Shown: positions 39,851-50,197, counted from the stretch's first letter. The stretch: DNA of 64,000 nucleotides from Xanthobacteraceae bacterium (GCA_031291475.1 JARLIY010000096.1:26653-90652), one strand, 5' to 3'. Notes: generated by a model not told the origin, from the letters alone. Translations and numbers: made by a program.

Positions 39851-41026
39851 GTGACTGTATCACTGCGACAGAAGGCAGCCGTCGGCGCCTATGTGCTGAA
39901 ACAGCGGCTTGCCGGACGCAAGCGTTACCCGCTGGTGCTGATGCTGGAGCCGCTGTTCCGATGCAATCTCGCCTGCGTCGGTTGCGGCAAGATCGATTAT
40001 CCCGACGCCATCCTCAACAAGCGCCTGTCGGTGCAGGAGTGCCTGGACGCGGTCGATGAATGCGGCGCGCCGATGGTGGCCATTCCCGGCGGCGAGCCGC
40101 TGATCCACAAGGAGATCGGCGAAATCGTCAAGGGCATCGTCGCGCGCAAGAAGTTCGTGTCATTGTGCACCAATGCGCTGCTGCTGGAAAAGAAGCTGCA
40201 TGTGTTCGAGCCGTCGCCGTATCTGTTCTTCTCCGTGCATCTCGACGGGTTGAAAGAGCATCACGACAAATCGGTATGCATGGCTGGCGGCTACGAAAAG
40301 GCCGTGTCCGCGATTAAGGCCGCGCAGGCCAAGGGTTTCGCCGTCAACGTTAACTGCACGATCTTCGACGGCCATCCGGCCGAGGACATCGCGGCGTTCC
40401 TCGATCTCACCGCGGAACTGGGCGTCGGCGTCTCGATCTCGCCCGGCTACGCCTATGAGCGGGCGCCCGATCAGGAGCACTTCCTTGGCCGCCGCAAGAC
40501 CAAGGAACTGTTCCGCAACGTCTTTGCGCTCGGCAAGGGAAAGAACTGGAATCTTACGCATTCCAGCATGTTCCTCGATTTCCTCGCCGGCAACCAGGAA
40601 TTCCATTGCACGCCGTGGGGCATGCCGACGCGCAATATCTTCGGCTGGCAGAAGCCCTGCTATCTGCTCGGCGAGGGCTACGCCAAGACATTCGCGGAAT
40701 TGATGGAGACCACCGATTGGGACTCCTACGGCACCGGCCGCTATGAGAAGTGCGCGAACTGCATGGCGCATTGCGGCTACGAGCCGACCGCGACGGAAGC
40801 GATCATGCAGCACCCGCTGCAGGCGGCCATGATCGCCTGGCGAGGCGTGAAAACCGAAGGGCCGATGGCGCCGGAAATCTCCCTGAAAGACCAGCGCCCG
40901 GCGAAATACGTGTTCGACGGTCAGGTGCAGCTCTCGCTGACCGAGATGCGCGCCAACGAGGCGCGCGAGAAAGCCGCAAAAGAAGCTGCCAAGGAAACCG
41001 CCAAGACGTCGGCCAGCGCGGCGTAA
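39851..41026 (+). CDS. hpnH: Adenosyl-hopene transferase (radical SAM)
   Basis: LMLEPLFRCNLACVGCGKIDYPDAILNKRLSVQECLDAVDECGAPMVAIPGGEPLIHKEI; CxxxCxxC-type radical SAM motif; GTG start. Confidence 0.92.
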   Translation: MTVSLRQKAAVGAYVLKQRLAGRKRYPLVLMLEPLFRCNLACVGCGKIDYPDAILNKRLSVQECLDAVDECGAPMVAIPGGEPLIHKEIGEIVKGIVARKKFVSLCTNALLLEKKLHVFEPSPYLFFSVHLDGLKEHHDKSVCMAGGYEKAVSAIKAAQAKGFAVNVNCTIFDGHPAEDIAAFLDLTAELGVGVSISPGYAYERAPDQEHFLGRRKTKELFRNVFALGKGKNWNLTHSSMFLDFLAGNQEFHCTPWGMPTRNIFGWQKPCYLLGEGYAKTFAELMETTDWDSYGTGRYEKCANCMAHCGYEPTATEAIMQHPLQAAMIAWRGVKTEGPMAPEISLKDQRPAKYVFDGQVQLSLTEMRANEAREKAAKEAAKETAKTSASAA

Positions 41027-41036
41027 TTCTTCGCCA

Positions 41037-41059
41037 CCTCTCCCCGCAACCCGGAGAGG
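41037..41059. terminator. Hairpin between convergent hpnH and shc, possible bidirectional terminator
   Basis: CCTCTCCCCGCAACCCGGAGAGG inverted arms in the convergent gap. Confidence 0.4.
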
Positions 41060-41062
41060 CAG

Positions 41063-43054
41063 TTAGATCCCCCACGCCACCGCGCGCGTATTGCCGCTTC
41101 TGAGATTGCGGTAGCGCGCCAGCGCCCAGAGCGGAAAGAATTTCGCGTAGCCGTGGTAGCGCAGATAGAACACGCGCGGAAACCCGGTTGCGGTGTAGCG
41201 CGGTTCGTTCCAGAAGCCGTCGGCGCCTTGCGTCCGGCTAAGATATTCGATGCCGCGCGTGACCGCCGGATGATCGACCTCGCCCGCCGCCATCAAGCCA
41301 AGCAGCGCCCACGCCGTTTGTGACGCCGTCGAGGGCGCGCTTTCGTAGCCGTGGTACTCGAGCTTGTAGCTTGAGCCGTCCTCGCCCCAACCGCCATCCT
41401 TGTTCTGAATGGCGACGAGCCAGTCTACCGCCTTGCGCATCTCCGGCGCGCCATGATCGACGCCGACCGCGTTGAGCGCGCAGAGCACCGACCAGGTGCC
41501 GTAGATGTAGTTCATGCCCCAGCGGCCGAACCAGCTTCCTTCGGCGAGCTGCGTGCGCCGCAGATAGTCGACGCCACTGGCCACCGCCGCGCTGGTCGCG
41601 GCCGTTTCGCCGAATTGGGCGAGCATCGACAGGCAACGCGCGGTGACGTCTTCGGTCGGCGGATCGAGCAGCGCGCCGTGATCGGCGAAAGGAATGTTGT
41701 TGAGGTAATAATATTCGTTGTCGGCGTCGAACGCGCCCCAGGCGCCGTTCTCGCTTTGCATTCCCATGATCCACTCGCGCGCGCGTGAGAGACTGGCCTG
41801 ATAGTTCCGATGACCGGACAGATTTTGCACGCGATCCATCGCCATGGCGACGACGGCGGTGTCGTCGACGTCGGGATAATGCGGGTTGGCATATTGGAAG
41901 GCCCAGCCGCCAGGGCGGATGTCGCCGCGCCGCGCGATCCAGTCGCCGCGGATGTCGAGCACTTGCTTGGGGAGGAGCCAATCGAGACCGCGTTTGACCT
42001 CGCCGACCGCGCGCTCGCCGCCGACTTCCAGCAGCGCGTGGCAGGTGAGCCCGGTGTCCCAAATCGGCGAGACGCAGGGCTGGCAATAAGCCTCGTTGTC
42101 GTGCACGGCGAGCAGCTTCTCGACCGACTTGCGGGCGATGGCGCGGTGCGGGTGATTTTCCGCATAGCCGAGCACGTCGAACATCATCACGCTATTGGCC
42201 ATGGCAGGGAAAATCGCGCCCAGCCCATCCTCGCCGTTCAATCGTTCGACCACCCAGGCAACGGCGCGGTCGATAGCGCGCTGCCGCGTGGGCTTGGGAA
42301 AATATGGCTCGCTCGCTCGTAAAACGTTGTCGACCCCGCGGAAGAACCAGAACCACGACGCCTTCTGCTGCGGCGCCTTCGGCGTCGGCCCGATGCTGTC
42401 TGGGGGCTCGAGGAAAAGCTCGTCGATGCGAACGCCCTTGGCGTTGCGCGCCTGCGGCCTCTTCGCCATCAGCACCAGCAACGGCACGATGACGGTGCGG
42501 CTCCAGTAGGAAATTTTGTCGAGATGGAAGGGAAACCATGTCGGTAGCAGCATGATTTCGACCGGCAGCACCGGGACTGCCGGCCACGGAATGAAGCCGA
42601 ACAACGCCAGCATGATCCGCGTGAACACGTTGGCGCGCTCGGCGCCGCCTCGCGCGCGCACCGCCTCGCGCGCGCGCCGCATATGATCGGCATCGACGGA
42701 ATCGCCGATCATCTTCAGCGCGAAGTAGGCCTTCACCGTCGCGCTGACGTCGAGATCGCCGTCGCGGAACAACGGCCAACCGCCGTGCTCGCCCTGGATG
42801 CCGCGCAGATAGACCGCAATCTTGGCTTCGAGCGCGGCATCGACCGGTTCGCCGAGATAGTGCCGCAGCAGCACATACTCGGCGGGAATGGTGGCGTCGG
42901 CCTCGAGCTCGAATACCCAGTGACCGTCGGGGCGCTGCTCGTCCAACAGCGCCTGCGTAGCCTTCTGGATGCGCGCTTCGAGCGCCTCACCAAGCGGACG
43001 GGCGGACGGCGCTTGCCTGGCAGTGCGGCTCGCTTCGAGCGTGTCTTCGATCAT
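41063..43054 (-). CDS. shc: Squalene-hopene cyclase
   Basis: QW-repeat protein: WGAFDADNEYYYLNNIPFADHGALLDPPTEDVTARCLSML, DGSWFGRWGMNYIYGTWSVL, DVDDTAVV. Confidence 0.95.
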   Translation of the reverse strand: MIEDTLEASRTARQAPSARPLGEALEARIQKATQALLDEQRPDGHWVFELEADATIPAEYVLLRHYLGEPVDAALEAKIAVYLRGIQGEHGGWPLFRDGDLDVSATVKAYFALKMIGDSVDADHMRRAREAVRARGGAERANVFTRIMLALFGFIPWPAVPVLPVEIMLLPTWFPFHLDKISYWSRTVIVPLLVLMAKRPQARNAKGVRIDELFLEPPDSIGPTPKAPQQKASWFWFFRGVDNVLRASEPYFPKPTRQRAIDRAVAWVVERLNGEDGLGAIFPAMANSVMMFDVLGYAENHPHRAIARKSVEKLLAVHDNEAYCQPCVSPIWDTGLTCHALLEVGGERAVGEVKRGLDWLLPKQVLDIRGDWIARRGDIRPGGWAFQYANPHYPDVDDTAVVAMAMDRVQNLSGHRNYQASLSRAREWIMGMQSENGAWGAFDADNEYYYLNNIPFADHGALLDPPTEDVTARCLSMLAQFGETAATSAAVASGVDYLRRTQLAEGSWFGRWGMNYIYGTWSVLCALNAVGVDHGAPEMRKAVDWLVAIQNKDGGWGEDGSSYKLEYHGYESAPSTASQTAWALLGLMAAGEVDHPAVTRGIEYLSRTQGADGFWNEPRYTATGFPRVFYLRYHGYAKFFPLWALARYRNLRSGNTRAVAWGI

Positions 43055-44298
43055 GGGAGCTTCGCGATAATTTCAGCGGCGCGGTTGCCGGATCGGATCG
43101 CACCTTCAATGGTAGCTGGCAGGCCGGTATCTGTCCAATCGCCGGCGAGAACGAGATTGCGCCAATTGGTTGCCGGGCCCGGACGCTTTGCGTCCTGCGC
43201 GGGCGTGGCGGCAAACGTCGCGCGCCGCTCGCGCACGATCTGCCACGGGGGCAGCGTCGCCGGCAGGCCGGTGACGCGCGCGACTTCGTCCCAGATCGTT
43301 CTGGCGAGCTCCTCGCGCGGCGTGTCGATCAGCCGATCGCCGGCGCTGATCGTGACCGAAACCCGGCCGGGAAAGGAGAAGATCCATTGCACGGTGGCAT
43401 TGAGCACGCCGAGGATCGCCGGCGCATCCGCCGGCAGCTCGCTGCGGAAATGCGCGTTGACGATGGCGCGGAACTCGGTCGGCGTCTCGAGGCCGGGAAG
43501 GAGCGATGCTGCGATGTAGGGCGGCACCGCGAGAATGATCGCGTCGTCCGGATCAAGCGCAATGGTCTCGCCGGCGAAGTCGAGCGCCTCGACGTGATCG
43601 GCGGCAAAGCGCACGGTGCGCAGCTGATGTTCCATATGCACCGTGGCGCCGAGCTCCTGCAGGCGGACCAACGCGGGCTCGATCAGCGTCGCGCCCAGAC
43701 CCTCACGCGCAATCAAGGGCCGACAGGCGCTACCGCCGACGGCAAGGGTCTCGCGGACGATTGCCGCGGCGAGCCGCGCCGATCCTTGCGGCGGATCGAT
43801 GTTCAACGCGCCGACGAGCAGCGGCTCGACCAGCCGCCGATAGAGGACGCCCTCGCAGGAAATCACCTCACCGACCGTCTTGCCCGCGGGCGCCCAAAGG
43901 AGCCACGCAAGGGGCAGATAATCGAGCGGGCGCGTTCCCGGCACGCGCCGGCCGGGATCGAAGATCCAGAACGGCAGCGGGCCGTCGTTGAAGCGCAACG
44001 TCCAGCGTTCGCCGCTGGCAAGATCGACGAAGGAGAATTCCGCCCCGGGCGGACCGACCAGCCAATGCTCGGCGCCGATGCGGCGCAGAAAGTCGAGGGC
44101 CGCACGATTGCCGGAGAGGAGTAGGTGATTGCCGTTGTCGATCGTCATGCCGACCGACGCGTCGTGATAGGAGCGGCAGCGGCCGCCGGCGAATGCCGTG
44201 GCCTCGTGCACGACGACAGCCTTGCCGCGCTCGGAAAGCGTCAGCGCGGCTGACAATCCCGCGAGGCCGGCGCCGATGACGTGAACCGTTTCGCTCAT
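43051..44298 (-). CDS. hpnE: Hydroxysqualene dehydroxylase
   Basis: FAD amine-oxidase-like MSETVHVIGAGLAGLSAALTLSERGKAVVVHEATAFAGGRCRSYHD; start chosen inside the longer ORF. Confidence 0.92.
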   Translation of the reverse strand: MSETVHVIGAGLAGLSAALTLSERGKAVVVHEATAFAGGRCRSYHDASVGMTIDNGNHLLLSGNRAALDFLRRIGAEHWLVGPPGAEFSFVDLASGERWTLRFNDGPLPFWIFDPGRRVPGTRPLDYLPLAWLLWAPAGKTVGEVISCEGVLYRRLVEPLLVGALNIDPPQGSARLAAAIVRETLAVGGSACRPLIAREGLGATLIEPALVRLQELGATVHMEHQLRTVRFAADHVEALDFAGETIALDPDDAIILAVPPYIAASLLPGLETPTEFRAIVNAHFRSELPADAPAILGVLNATVQWIFSFPGRVSVTISAGDRLIDTPREELARTIWDEVARVTGLPATLPPWQIVRERRATFAATPAQDAKRPGPATNWRNLVLAGDWTDTGLPATIEGAIRSGNRAAEIIAKLP

Positions 44299-44302
44299 CG
44301 GG

Positions 44303-45124
44303 TCACACCAGATTCCGCAGCACGATGAAAAGGAGTTTTGCCCGCGGCAGCCGGATACGCGCCCGCGGCGGCGCGAAGCCGCGCGCGACCAGCGCCTCGA
44401 GAATGACGTGGTAGGCTTCGCCCATGATCCGCGGGGCGCGCACCACCCGGCGCGGATTCTGCGCCATGATCTTTCGCGCTTGGGAAAAGTGCTCCTCGGC
44501 ACGTTCGACCATGAAGGCGCAAACCTTGCCGAACGCCGGGTGCGCCAGAACCTCCCTTGGATCGGTCGCGACGATGCCGTTGGCTTGCAGGGCTTCACGC
44601 GGCAAATAAAGTCGGCCAAGCGAAGCATCCTCGTCGAGGTCGCGCAAAATGTTGGTGAGCTGGAGCGCCAAGCCCAAATGGTGGGCGAGCGAGAGCCCCG
44701 CTTCGCGCTGCATGCCGAACACGCGCACCGAGAGACGGCCGACCGCGCAGGCCACGCGGTCGCAATAAAGGTCGAGCGTGGCGGGGTCGGGGGCACGGAT
44801 GTCGGCGATCACGTCCATCTCCATGCCGTCGATTATGGCGAGGAAATCATCGCGTTGCAGATCGAATGCACGCACGGCGGACGCCAGGCCGGCGAGAACC
44901 GGCGGCGGCGCGCCGCGGTAGACCGCGTCGACGTCGGAACGCCAGCGCGCCAATTGTTCGCGTCGTCCCGCACGCGGTCCCGGATCGTCGGCGATGTCGT
45001 CGACGGCGCGGCAGAACGCATAGATTTCGAACATCGCCTCGCGCTGCGCACGCGGCAGAATGCGCATGCCAGTATAGAACGAGCTGCGGGAGGCGCGCTC
45101 GGCCGCCGGAGTGGGCTTCGTCAC
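44303..45124 (-). CDS. hpnD: Presqualene diphosphate synthase
   Basis: RSSFYTGMRILPRAQREAMFEIYAFCRAVDDIADDPG, LGLALQLTNILRDLDEDASLGRLYLP. Confidence 0.92.
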   Translation of the reverse strand: MTKPTPAAERASRSSFYTGMRILPRAQREAMFEIYAFCRAVDDIADDPGPRAGRREQLARWRSDVDAVYRGAPPPVLAGLASAVRAFDLQRDDFLAIIDGMEMDVIADIRAPDPATLDLYCDRVACAVGRLSVRVFGMQREAGLSLAHHLGLALQLTNILRDLDEDASLGRLYLPREALQANGIVATDPREVLAHPAFGKVCAFMVERAEEHFSQARKIMAQNPRRVVRAPRIMGEAYHVILEALVARGFAPPRARIRLPRAKLLFIVLRNLV

Positions 45125-46018
45125 TCAGGCACCCCGCGGCTTCTGCGTCGTGGCGGCGGAGCGCCGGCCCACGCGCCGATAGGTTCCGCTCAAAATTCCG
45201 ATCATGGTGCGGCCGAGGACGGCGAGTACGGACAGATGCACGCGATCACTCAACGGATCGCGGACCTTAAGCAGGCGCGTGAGCCGATGTGCCAACGTAT
45301 TGATAACCGAGACTTCCAGAGACAGGCGCCGGTCGTTGATCAGGAGCGCAAACCCATCGCTCTCGCACAACAGCCGCTCGGTGCGTTCCGCCAGGCCGTG
45401 GAGCGCGTCGAGCAGCGCCGGCGAGGCCCGCGGCTCGCCCAACGCTTCCACGCCGGCCCCGCTCGCGGCAAGCGTGTCGAGCGGAATATAGACGCGATCG
45501 AGATTGCGATAATCGTCCTTGCAGTCCTGCAGATGATTAATGATCTGCAAGGCCGCGCATAGCGCGTCGTTGGCCGGCCAGATGCTGCGGCTTTCACCGT
45601 GCACGTCGAGCACAAAGCGGCCGACCGGCATCGCCGAATAGCTGCAATAGTGCAAAAGATCGTCCCAGTCGCGGTAGCGGAGCTTGGTCACGTCGAGCTT
45701 GAACGCGGCAAGGAGATCCTGCGCGTGGCGCGGCGACAGCGACCGTTCGGCCAGCGCCTGGCGCAAGTGGACGGCGACCGCGTCGGCGTCGCTTTTGCCG
45801 GCCAGGCCCGCCTCGAGGCGGTCGAGCAATGAAAGCTTCTCGTCCGGCGCCATTCCGGCGTGATCGGCGATGTCGTCGGCGGTGCGTACGAAATTATAGA
45901 ACGCCAGGATCACGCCGCGGTGTCGCGAATGAATCAGAAAGGAAGCGACCGGGAAATTCTCATCCCGGTGTCCCTTTCCCGACCGCCAGTTCCCGGCGTC
46001 CGTGGCCGCATCGTTCAT
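45125..46018 (-). CDS. hpnC: Hydroxysqualene synthase
   Basis: NFPVASFLIHSRHRGVILAFYNFVRTADDIADHAGM, LQIINHLQDCKDDYRNLDRVYIP. Confidence 0.92.
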   Translation of the reverse strand: MNDAATDAGNWRSGKGHRDENFPVASFLIHSRHRGVILAFYNFVRTADDIADHAGMAPDEKLSLLDRLEAGLAGKSDADAVAVHLRQALAERSLSPRHAQDLLAAFKLDVTKLRYRDWDDLLHYCSYSAMPVGRFVLDVHGESRSIWPANDALCAALQIINHLQDCKDDYRNLDRVYIPLDTLAASGAGVEALGEPRASPALLDALHGLAERTERLLCESDGFALLINDRRLSLEVSVINTLAHRLTRLLKVRDPLSDRVHLSVLAVLGRTMIGILSGTYRRVGRRSAATTQKPRGA

Positions 46019-47235
46019 CGCAGTTCCGAAATGTTGCCTTGGATATTGTCTTGAATATTGCCTTGGGCGCGGCCTTTCCACATGCCGCCGCGCCCGCGGG
46101 CATGCTGATAAGCGGAATCAAGCGTGAAGGCCAGATAGACTGCGGCAATCGCCGGCAATGCCGGCCCCCACAGCATCGATAGGCGATAAAAGCGCAACGT
46201 CGGCTGGAAAGCCAACGCCATGGCGAGCCAGGCGACAACGCCGAGAAGCCGCGCCGTCCCGCCGGCAAACGCGGTGAGCCACACCGGGGCTAGATAGGTG
46301 ATCGCTAGACCCAGTACCGTTCCCGCGAGCAGGAGCGGCGAATAATTGAGTTGCGCATAAGCGGTACGCGAGACCATGCGGCGGATGTCTTCCAGCGCCG
46401 GATAGGCACGGATGCTGGATACGCGCTCCGTCAAGCCGATCCAGATCGGGCCGCTTGCTTTAAGCTTCTTTGCCAGCGCGCAATCGTCGATCAGGGCGCT
46501 ACGGATCGCGGCCATGCCGCCGGCCTCGCGCAACGCGTCGCGGCGCACCAACATGCAGCCACCCGCCGCCGCGGCGGTGGCCCGGCGCGAATCGTTCGCC
46601 CACGCGAACGGATAAAGCATCTGAAAAAAGAAGACGAAGGCCGGGATGAACATGCGCTCGGCGAGCGTGACGCAGCGGAGCTTCACCATCAGCGAGGTGA
46701 GCACATGGCCGCCCATCTGCGCCCGCGCGACCAGTCCCTTGAGAGCGTCCGGCCGATAGACGATATCGGCGTCGGTGAACAGCAGATAGACCGGCGGCGG
46801 CGACATGGCCTCGGCAGCTTCGACGCCCTGATGCTGCGCCCACAACTTTCCCGTCCAGCCCGCCGGCAATGCCCGCCCCGCCAACACGCTCAGGCGCATT
46901 CCCGCGCCCAGCGCCGCCGCGGCATCGCGCGCGACTTGCGCAGTGGCGTCGCGGCTCTGGTCGTCGACCAGGATCACGGTGAATTCGCCGGGGTAATCCT
47001 GCCGCAGCAGCGATGCCACGGTCTCGCCGACGCATTCGGCCTCATCGCGCGCCGGGATGATGGCGGTGATGCGGGGCCAGGGCCCCTGCCCCGGCGAGAT
47101 CGCCTCATCGCGTTCCCGCGCCAACCAGAACGCCCCTCGCCCGCTCAGGAGATAGAGCCAGATCGCAAGCACCATTGACGCTATAAGCTCGTTGGTCACA
47201 GATAGTCCCTTGGCGGCTGGATTGGGGCCTGCCAT
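46015..47235 (-). CDS. hpnB: Hopanoid-cluster glycosyltransferase (start possibly 47199 or 47175)
   Basis: GT2 ITAIIPARDEAECVGETVASLLRQDYPGEFTVILVDDQSRDAT, FTDADIVYRP; ATGA overlap with hpnC. Confidence 0.87.
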   Translation of the reverse strand: MAGPNPAAKGLSVTNELIASMVLAIWLYLLSGRGAFWLARERDEAISPGQGPWPRITAIIPARDEAECVGETVASLLRQDYPGEFTVILVDDQSRDATAQVARDAAAALGAGMRLSVLAGRALPAGWTGKLWAQHQGVEAAEAMSPPPVYLLFTDADIVYRPDALKGLVARAQMGGHVLTSLMVKLRCVTLAERMFIPAFVFFFQMLYPFAWANDSRRATAAAAGGCMLVRRDALREAGGMAAIRSALIDDCALAKKLKASGPIWIGLTERVSSIRAYPALEDIRRMVSRTAYAQLNYSPLLLAGTVLGLAITYLAPVWLTAFAGGTARLLGVVAWLAMALAFQPTLRFYRLSMLWGPALPAIAAVYLAFTLDSAYQHARGRGGMWKGRAQGNIQDNIQGNISELR

Positions 47236-47342
47236 TCACCGATGCCGAAATGGAAACGCCTTACAAGTGGGCGGATCCATTTGGCGATTATAGGACGAGA
47301 TAGGACCTGTTGGGGACGCCGGAAGGCCGGGGCACCAAGCGA

Positions 47343-48278
47343 ATGAACGGCAAAAACAGCCCTTTTCTCTCGCACCTCGATGCGACGGCCAAGGATGTCG
47401 ACGAGTTGCTCGACCGGCTGCTGTCGCCGACGGCGGCAAGCGGCGAATTGAGCCGGCCCGCGCGACTCATCGAGGCCATGCGCTATTCGAGCCTGGGCGG
47501 CGGGAAGAGGTTCCGTCCCTTCCTGATCGTCGAAAGCGCGGCTTTGTTCCAGGTGCCGCGGCTGCACGGATTACTGGCGGGCGCGGCGCTTGAATGCGTC
47601 CATTGCTACTCGCTGGTGCATGACGACCTTCCAGCCATGGACAACGACGAGCTTCGACGCGGGCAACCCACGGCGCACCGGAAATTCGACGAAGCGACCG
47701 CCATCCTCGCCGGCGATGGGCTCCTGACTTTCGCCTTCGACATCCTGTCGCGGCGCGAGACCCATCCCGATCCGGCGATCCGCATCGAGCTCGTCGGCGC
47801 GCTGGCCCGCGCGGCCGGCCTCGGCGGCATGGTCGGCGGCCAGATGCTCGATCTCGCCGCCGAGGGCCGGTTTTCCGGAAACGGGCCGCAGCGGCTTGGC
47901 GAGAAGGAAGTGCGCATGTTGCAGGCGATGAAGACCGGCGCGCTGTTGCGCTTTGCCTGCGAAGCCGGCGGCATGCTCGGCGCAGCGACGCCGCAGCAGC
48001 GAAAAGCGCTCGAGCGCTACGGATCGGCCGTCGGGCAGGCGTTCCAGATCGCCGACGATCTTCTCGATCTCGAGGGCGATCCGGCGCTGGTCGGCAAATC
48101 GACCGGCAAGGATGCGGTGGCGGGCAAGGCGACAATGGTCGGCGTGCTTGGCGGCGCGGGCGCAAAAGCGCGTCTGAAAGAACTGGTTTCCGAAGCCGAA
48201 CAGGCGCTGGCGCCGTTCGGCTCGGGCGCCGCCATCCTCATCGAGGGCGCACACTTCGTTGCCGACCGACATATGTAG
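47343..48278 (+). CDS. ispA: Polyprenyl (farnesyl-type) diphosphate synthase
   Basis: GGGKRFRPFLIVES, LVHDDLPAMDNDELRRGQPTAHRKF, FQIADDLLDLEGD DDxxD motifs. Confidence 0.9.
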   Translation: MNGKNSPFLSHLDATAKDVDELLDRLLSPTAASGELSRPARLIEAMRYSSLGGGKRFRPFLIVESAALFQVPRLHGLLAGAALECVHCYSLVHDDLPAMDNDELRRGQPTAHRKFDEATAILAGDGLLTFAFDILSRRETHPDPAIRIELVGALARAAGLGGMVGGQMLDLAAEGRFSGNGPQRLGEKEVRMLQAMKTGALLRFACEAGGMLGAATPQQRKALERYGSAVGQAFQIADDLLDLEGDPALVGKSTGKDAVAGKATMVGVLGGAGAKARLKELVSEAEQALAPFGSGAAILIEGAHFVADRHM

Positions 48279-48307
48279 GTGATCCACTGCTGTAGGTGAT
48301 CCACTGC
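48274..48307 (+). repeat. Two tandem 17-bp units TGTAGGTGATCCACTGC
   Basis: Perfect duplication; the first copy contains the ispA TAG stop. Confidence 0.9.
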
Positions 48308-48485
48308 AGACGAATCTACGTAGAATTAACAGGGTCGCTGCGGGTGTCTGTTTAACCCCAATCGCAAGCGTGATTGAAGTTCTTCCCGGGCGACCCCATT
48401 TGTCCGCGGTATTGCAGTTCTGCGCGTCACCGGCCGGCGAACAAGCAAGGCCCTGGAATCCGGTTCAATTGGAACCCCGAATCCC

Positions 48486-49790
48486 ATGATGAAACATACG
48501 GCACGGACACTCTGCGCGACTGCAACCCTGCTTTGGGCATTACTTATACCGGCCACAGCCCCGTTCCAGGCGGCACTGGCGCAAGGGCTCGGTAAGCCGA
48601 CAGTAACCCTCGCCCGTCCTAAGTTGGTCACCCAAGCGCGCGCTAAGCAGCAACCGAGCACTTCCCCACCCCCGGTTGCATCGAAACAGAAAGAATTGCC
48701 GCCGCGCACGCCCTTCACGGCCGCGGAAGATGCGGCCTCGACCATTGCCGGCATTCCGGAGGCGCGTTTCTGGGCCGACTCCGAGAGCGACTTCCAGCGG
48801 GCATTGCCGGCACCTGGCCCGTGGCTCGTTCTCTCCAGCGGTGGAGAGGACGGCGCCTTCGGCGCCGGATTGCTCGCCGGTTTGACCGCGGCCGGGAATC
48901 GTCCCGATTACGCGGTGGTCACCGGCGTGAGCACCGGCGCGCTCATGGCGCCGTTTGCCTTTGCCGGACCGCGCTACGACGACGCGCTGCGCAAGGCCTA
49001 TACCGAAGTCTCCGCCGCGGACATTTTCGAAGCTGGCAGCTCAACCGGCGAAAGCTTCGTCAATTCGTGGCCGCTCAAGGAGCTGATAGCCAAACAGATC
49101 ACGCCGGAGCTGATGGCGGATATCGCCGCCGCGCACCGCAGCGGCCGGCGGCTGTTTGTGGTCACCACCAACCTTGATGCCGAACGCTCGGTCGTCTGGA
49201 ACATGGGCGCGATTGCCGCGCATGGCGGCGAGGACGCGATCAAGCTGTTCCGGGACGTGCTGCTCGCCTCAGCCGCGGTTCCCGGCGCGTTCCCACCGGT
49301 GCTGATCGATGTCGAGGCCAACGGCAAGCGTTTCCAGGAGATGCACGCGGACGGCGGGATCGGCGGACAGTTCTTCGTGGCTCCGGCGGCGTTGATGGCG
49401 ACCACCAGCGACTATCGGCTACCGGCGACGCAACTCTACATCGTGGTGAACACCGGCCTCGAACGGGACTTCAAGGTGGTCGATCGCTTCGCGCCGTCAA
49501 TTCTCACCCAGGCGGTCGGCGCCGCGGTGAAGGTCGACACCCGCATGATGCTGTCTCTAAGCTACGCCGTGGCGAAACGCAGCGGCGTTGGATTCAATGC
49601 CGCCACCATCCCCGCAAGTTTCAATGCCCCGAGCCAGGGCGCTTTCGATCCCAAATACATGGGGCTGCTGTTTAGAACCGGCTACGAACAAGGCCGCGGC
49701 GCAACACCTTTCAGCGCCGAGCCACCGCCCTATCCGAGCGGGCCCTCCCGGCAGCCGAGTCACATTGAGAAAACCGGAGCGAACCAATGA
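48486..49790 (+). CDS. Patatin-like phospholipase family protein, secreted
   Basis: SSGGEDGAFGAGLLAGLTAAG, GVSTGAL (GxSxG), ADGGIGGQF (DGG); signal peptide. Confidence 0.87.
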   Translation: MMKHTARTLCATATLLWALLIPATAPFQAALAQGLGKPTVTLARPKLVTQARAKQQPSTSPPPVASKQKELPPRTPFTAAEDAASTIAGIPEARFWADSESDFQRALPAPGPWLVLSSGGEDGAFGAGLLAGLTAAGNRPDYAVVTGVSTGALMAPFAFAGPRYDDALRKAYTEVSAADIFEAGSSTGESFVNSWPLKELIAKQITPELMADIAAAHRSGRRLFVVTTNLDAERSVVWNMGAIAAHGGEDAIKLFRDVLLASAAVPGAFPPVLIDVEANGKRFQEMHADGGIGGQFFVAPAALMATTSDYRLPATQLYIVVNTGLERDFKVVDRFAPSILTQAVGAAVKVDTRMMLSLSYAVAKRSGVGFNAATIPASFNAPSQGAFDPKYMGLLFRTGYEQGRGATPFSAEPPPYPSGPSRQPSHIEKTGANQ

Positions 49791-50182
49791 GAAATTTGCT
49801 GCGCCCGATCTTTGCCGCGGCCGTCACCGCTTTGCTGCTGATGAGCGCCAACGTTTCCTCCGACGCGGTGGCTGCGGCGCGCCCCAGCGCCTTTGACGGG
49901 AAGTGGAGCGTGGTGATCTATACCCTGCAAGGCGACTGCGACCGCTCGTTGCGCTATTCCGTGCGCATTATCGATGGGCGCGTGCAAGCGGAAGATCAAA
50001 GCTACCAAGCCGCCGGGCTGGTGGCTTCCAATGGCGCGATCCGCGTGGTGGTCGCCGAAGGCGGCCGCATGGCAAGCGGTAGCGGCCGGCTGATCGGCAA
50101 TAATGGCCGCGGAGAGTGGCGCACCTCGACCGGCGAGTGCGCCGGCCAATGGACAGCGGTGCGCCGCGCGGCCGACTACTGA
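49787..50182 (+). CDS. Hypothetical secreted protein
   Basis: Signal peptide; FDGKWSVVIYTLQGDCDRSLRYSVRIIDGRV; ATGA overlap with the patatin gene. Confidence 0.65.
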   Translation: MRNLLRPIFAAAVTALLLMSANVSSDAVAAARPSAFDGKWSVVIYTLQGDCDRSLRYSVRIIDGRVQAEDQSYQAAGLVASNGAIRVVVAEGGRMASGSGRLIGNNGRGEWRTSTGECAGQWTAVRRAADY

Positions 50183-50197
50183 TCGGAGAGAGCCGGG

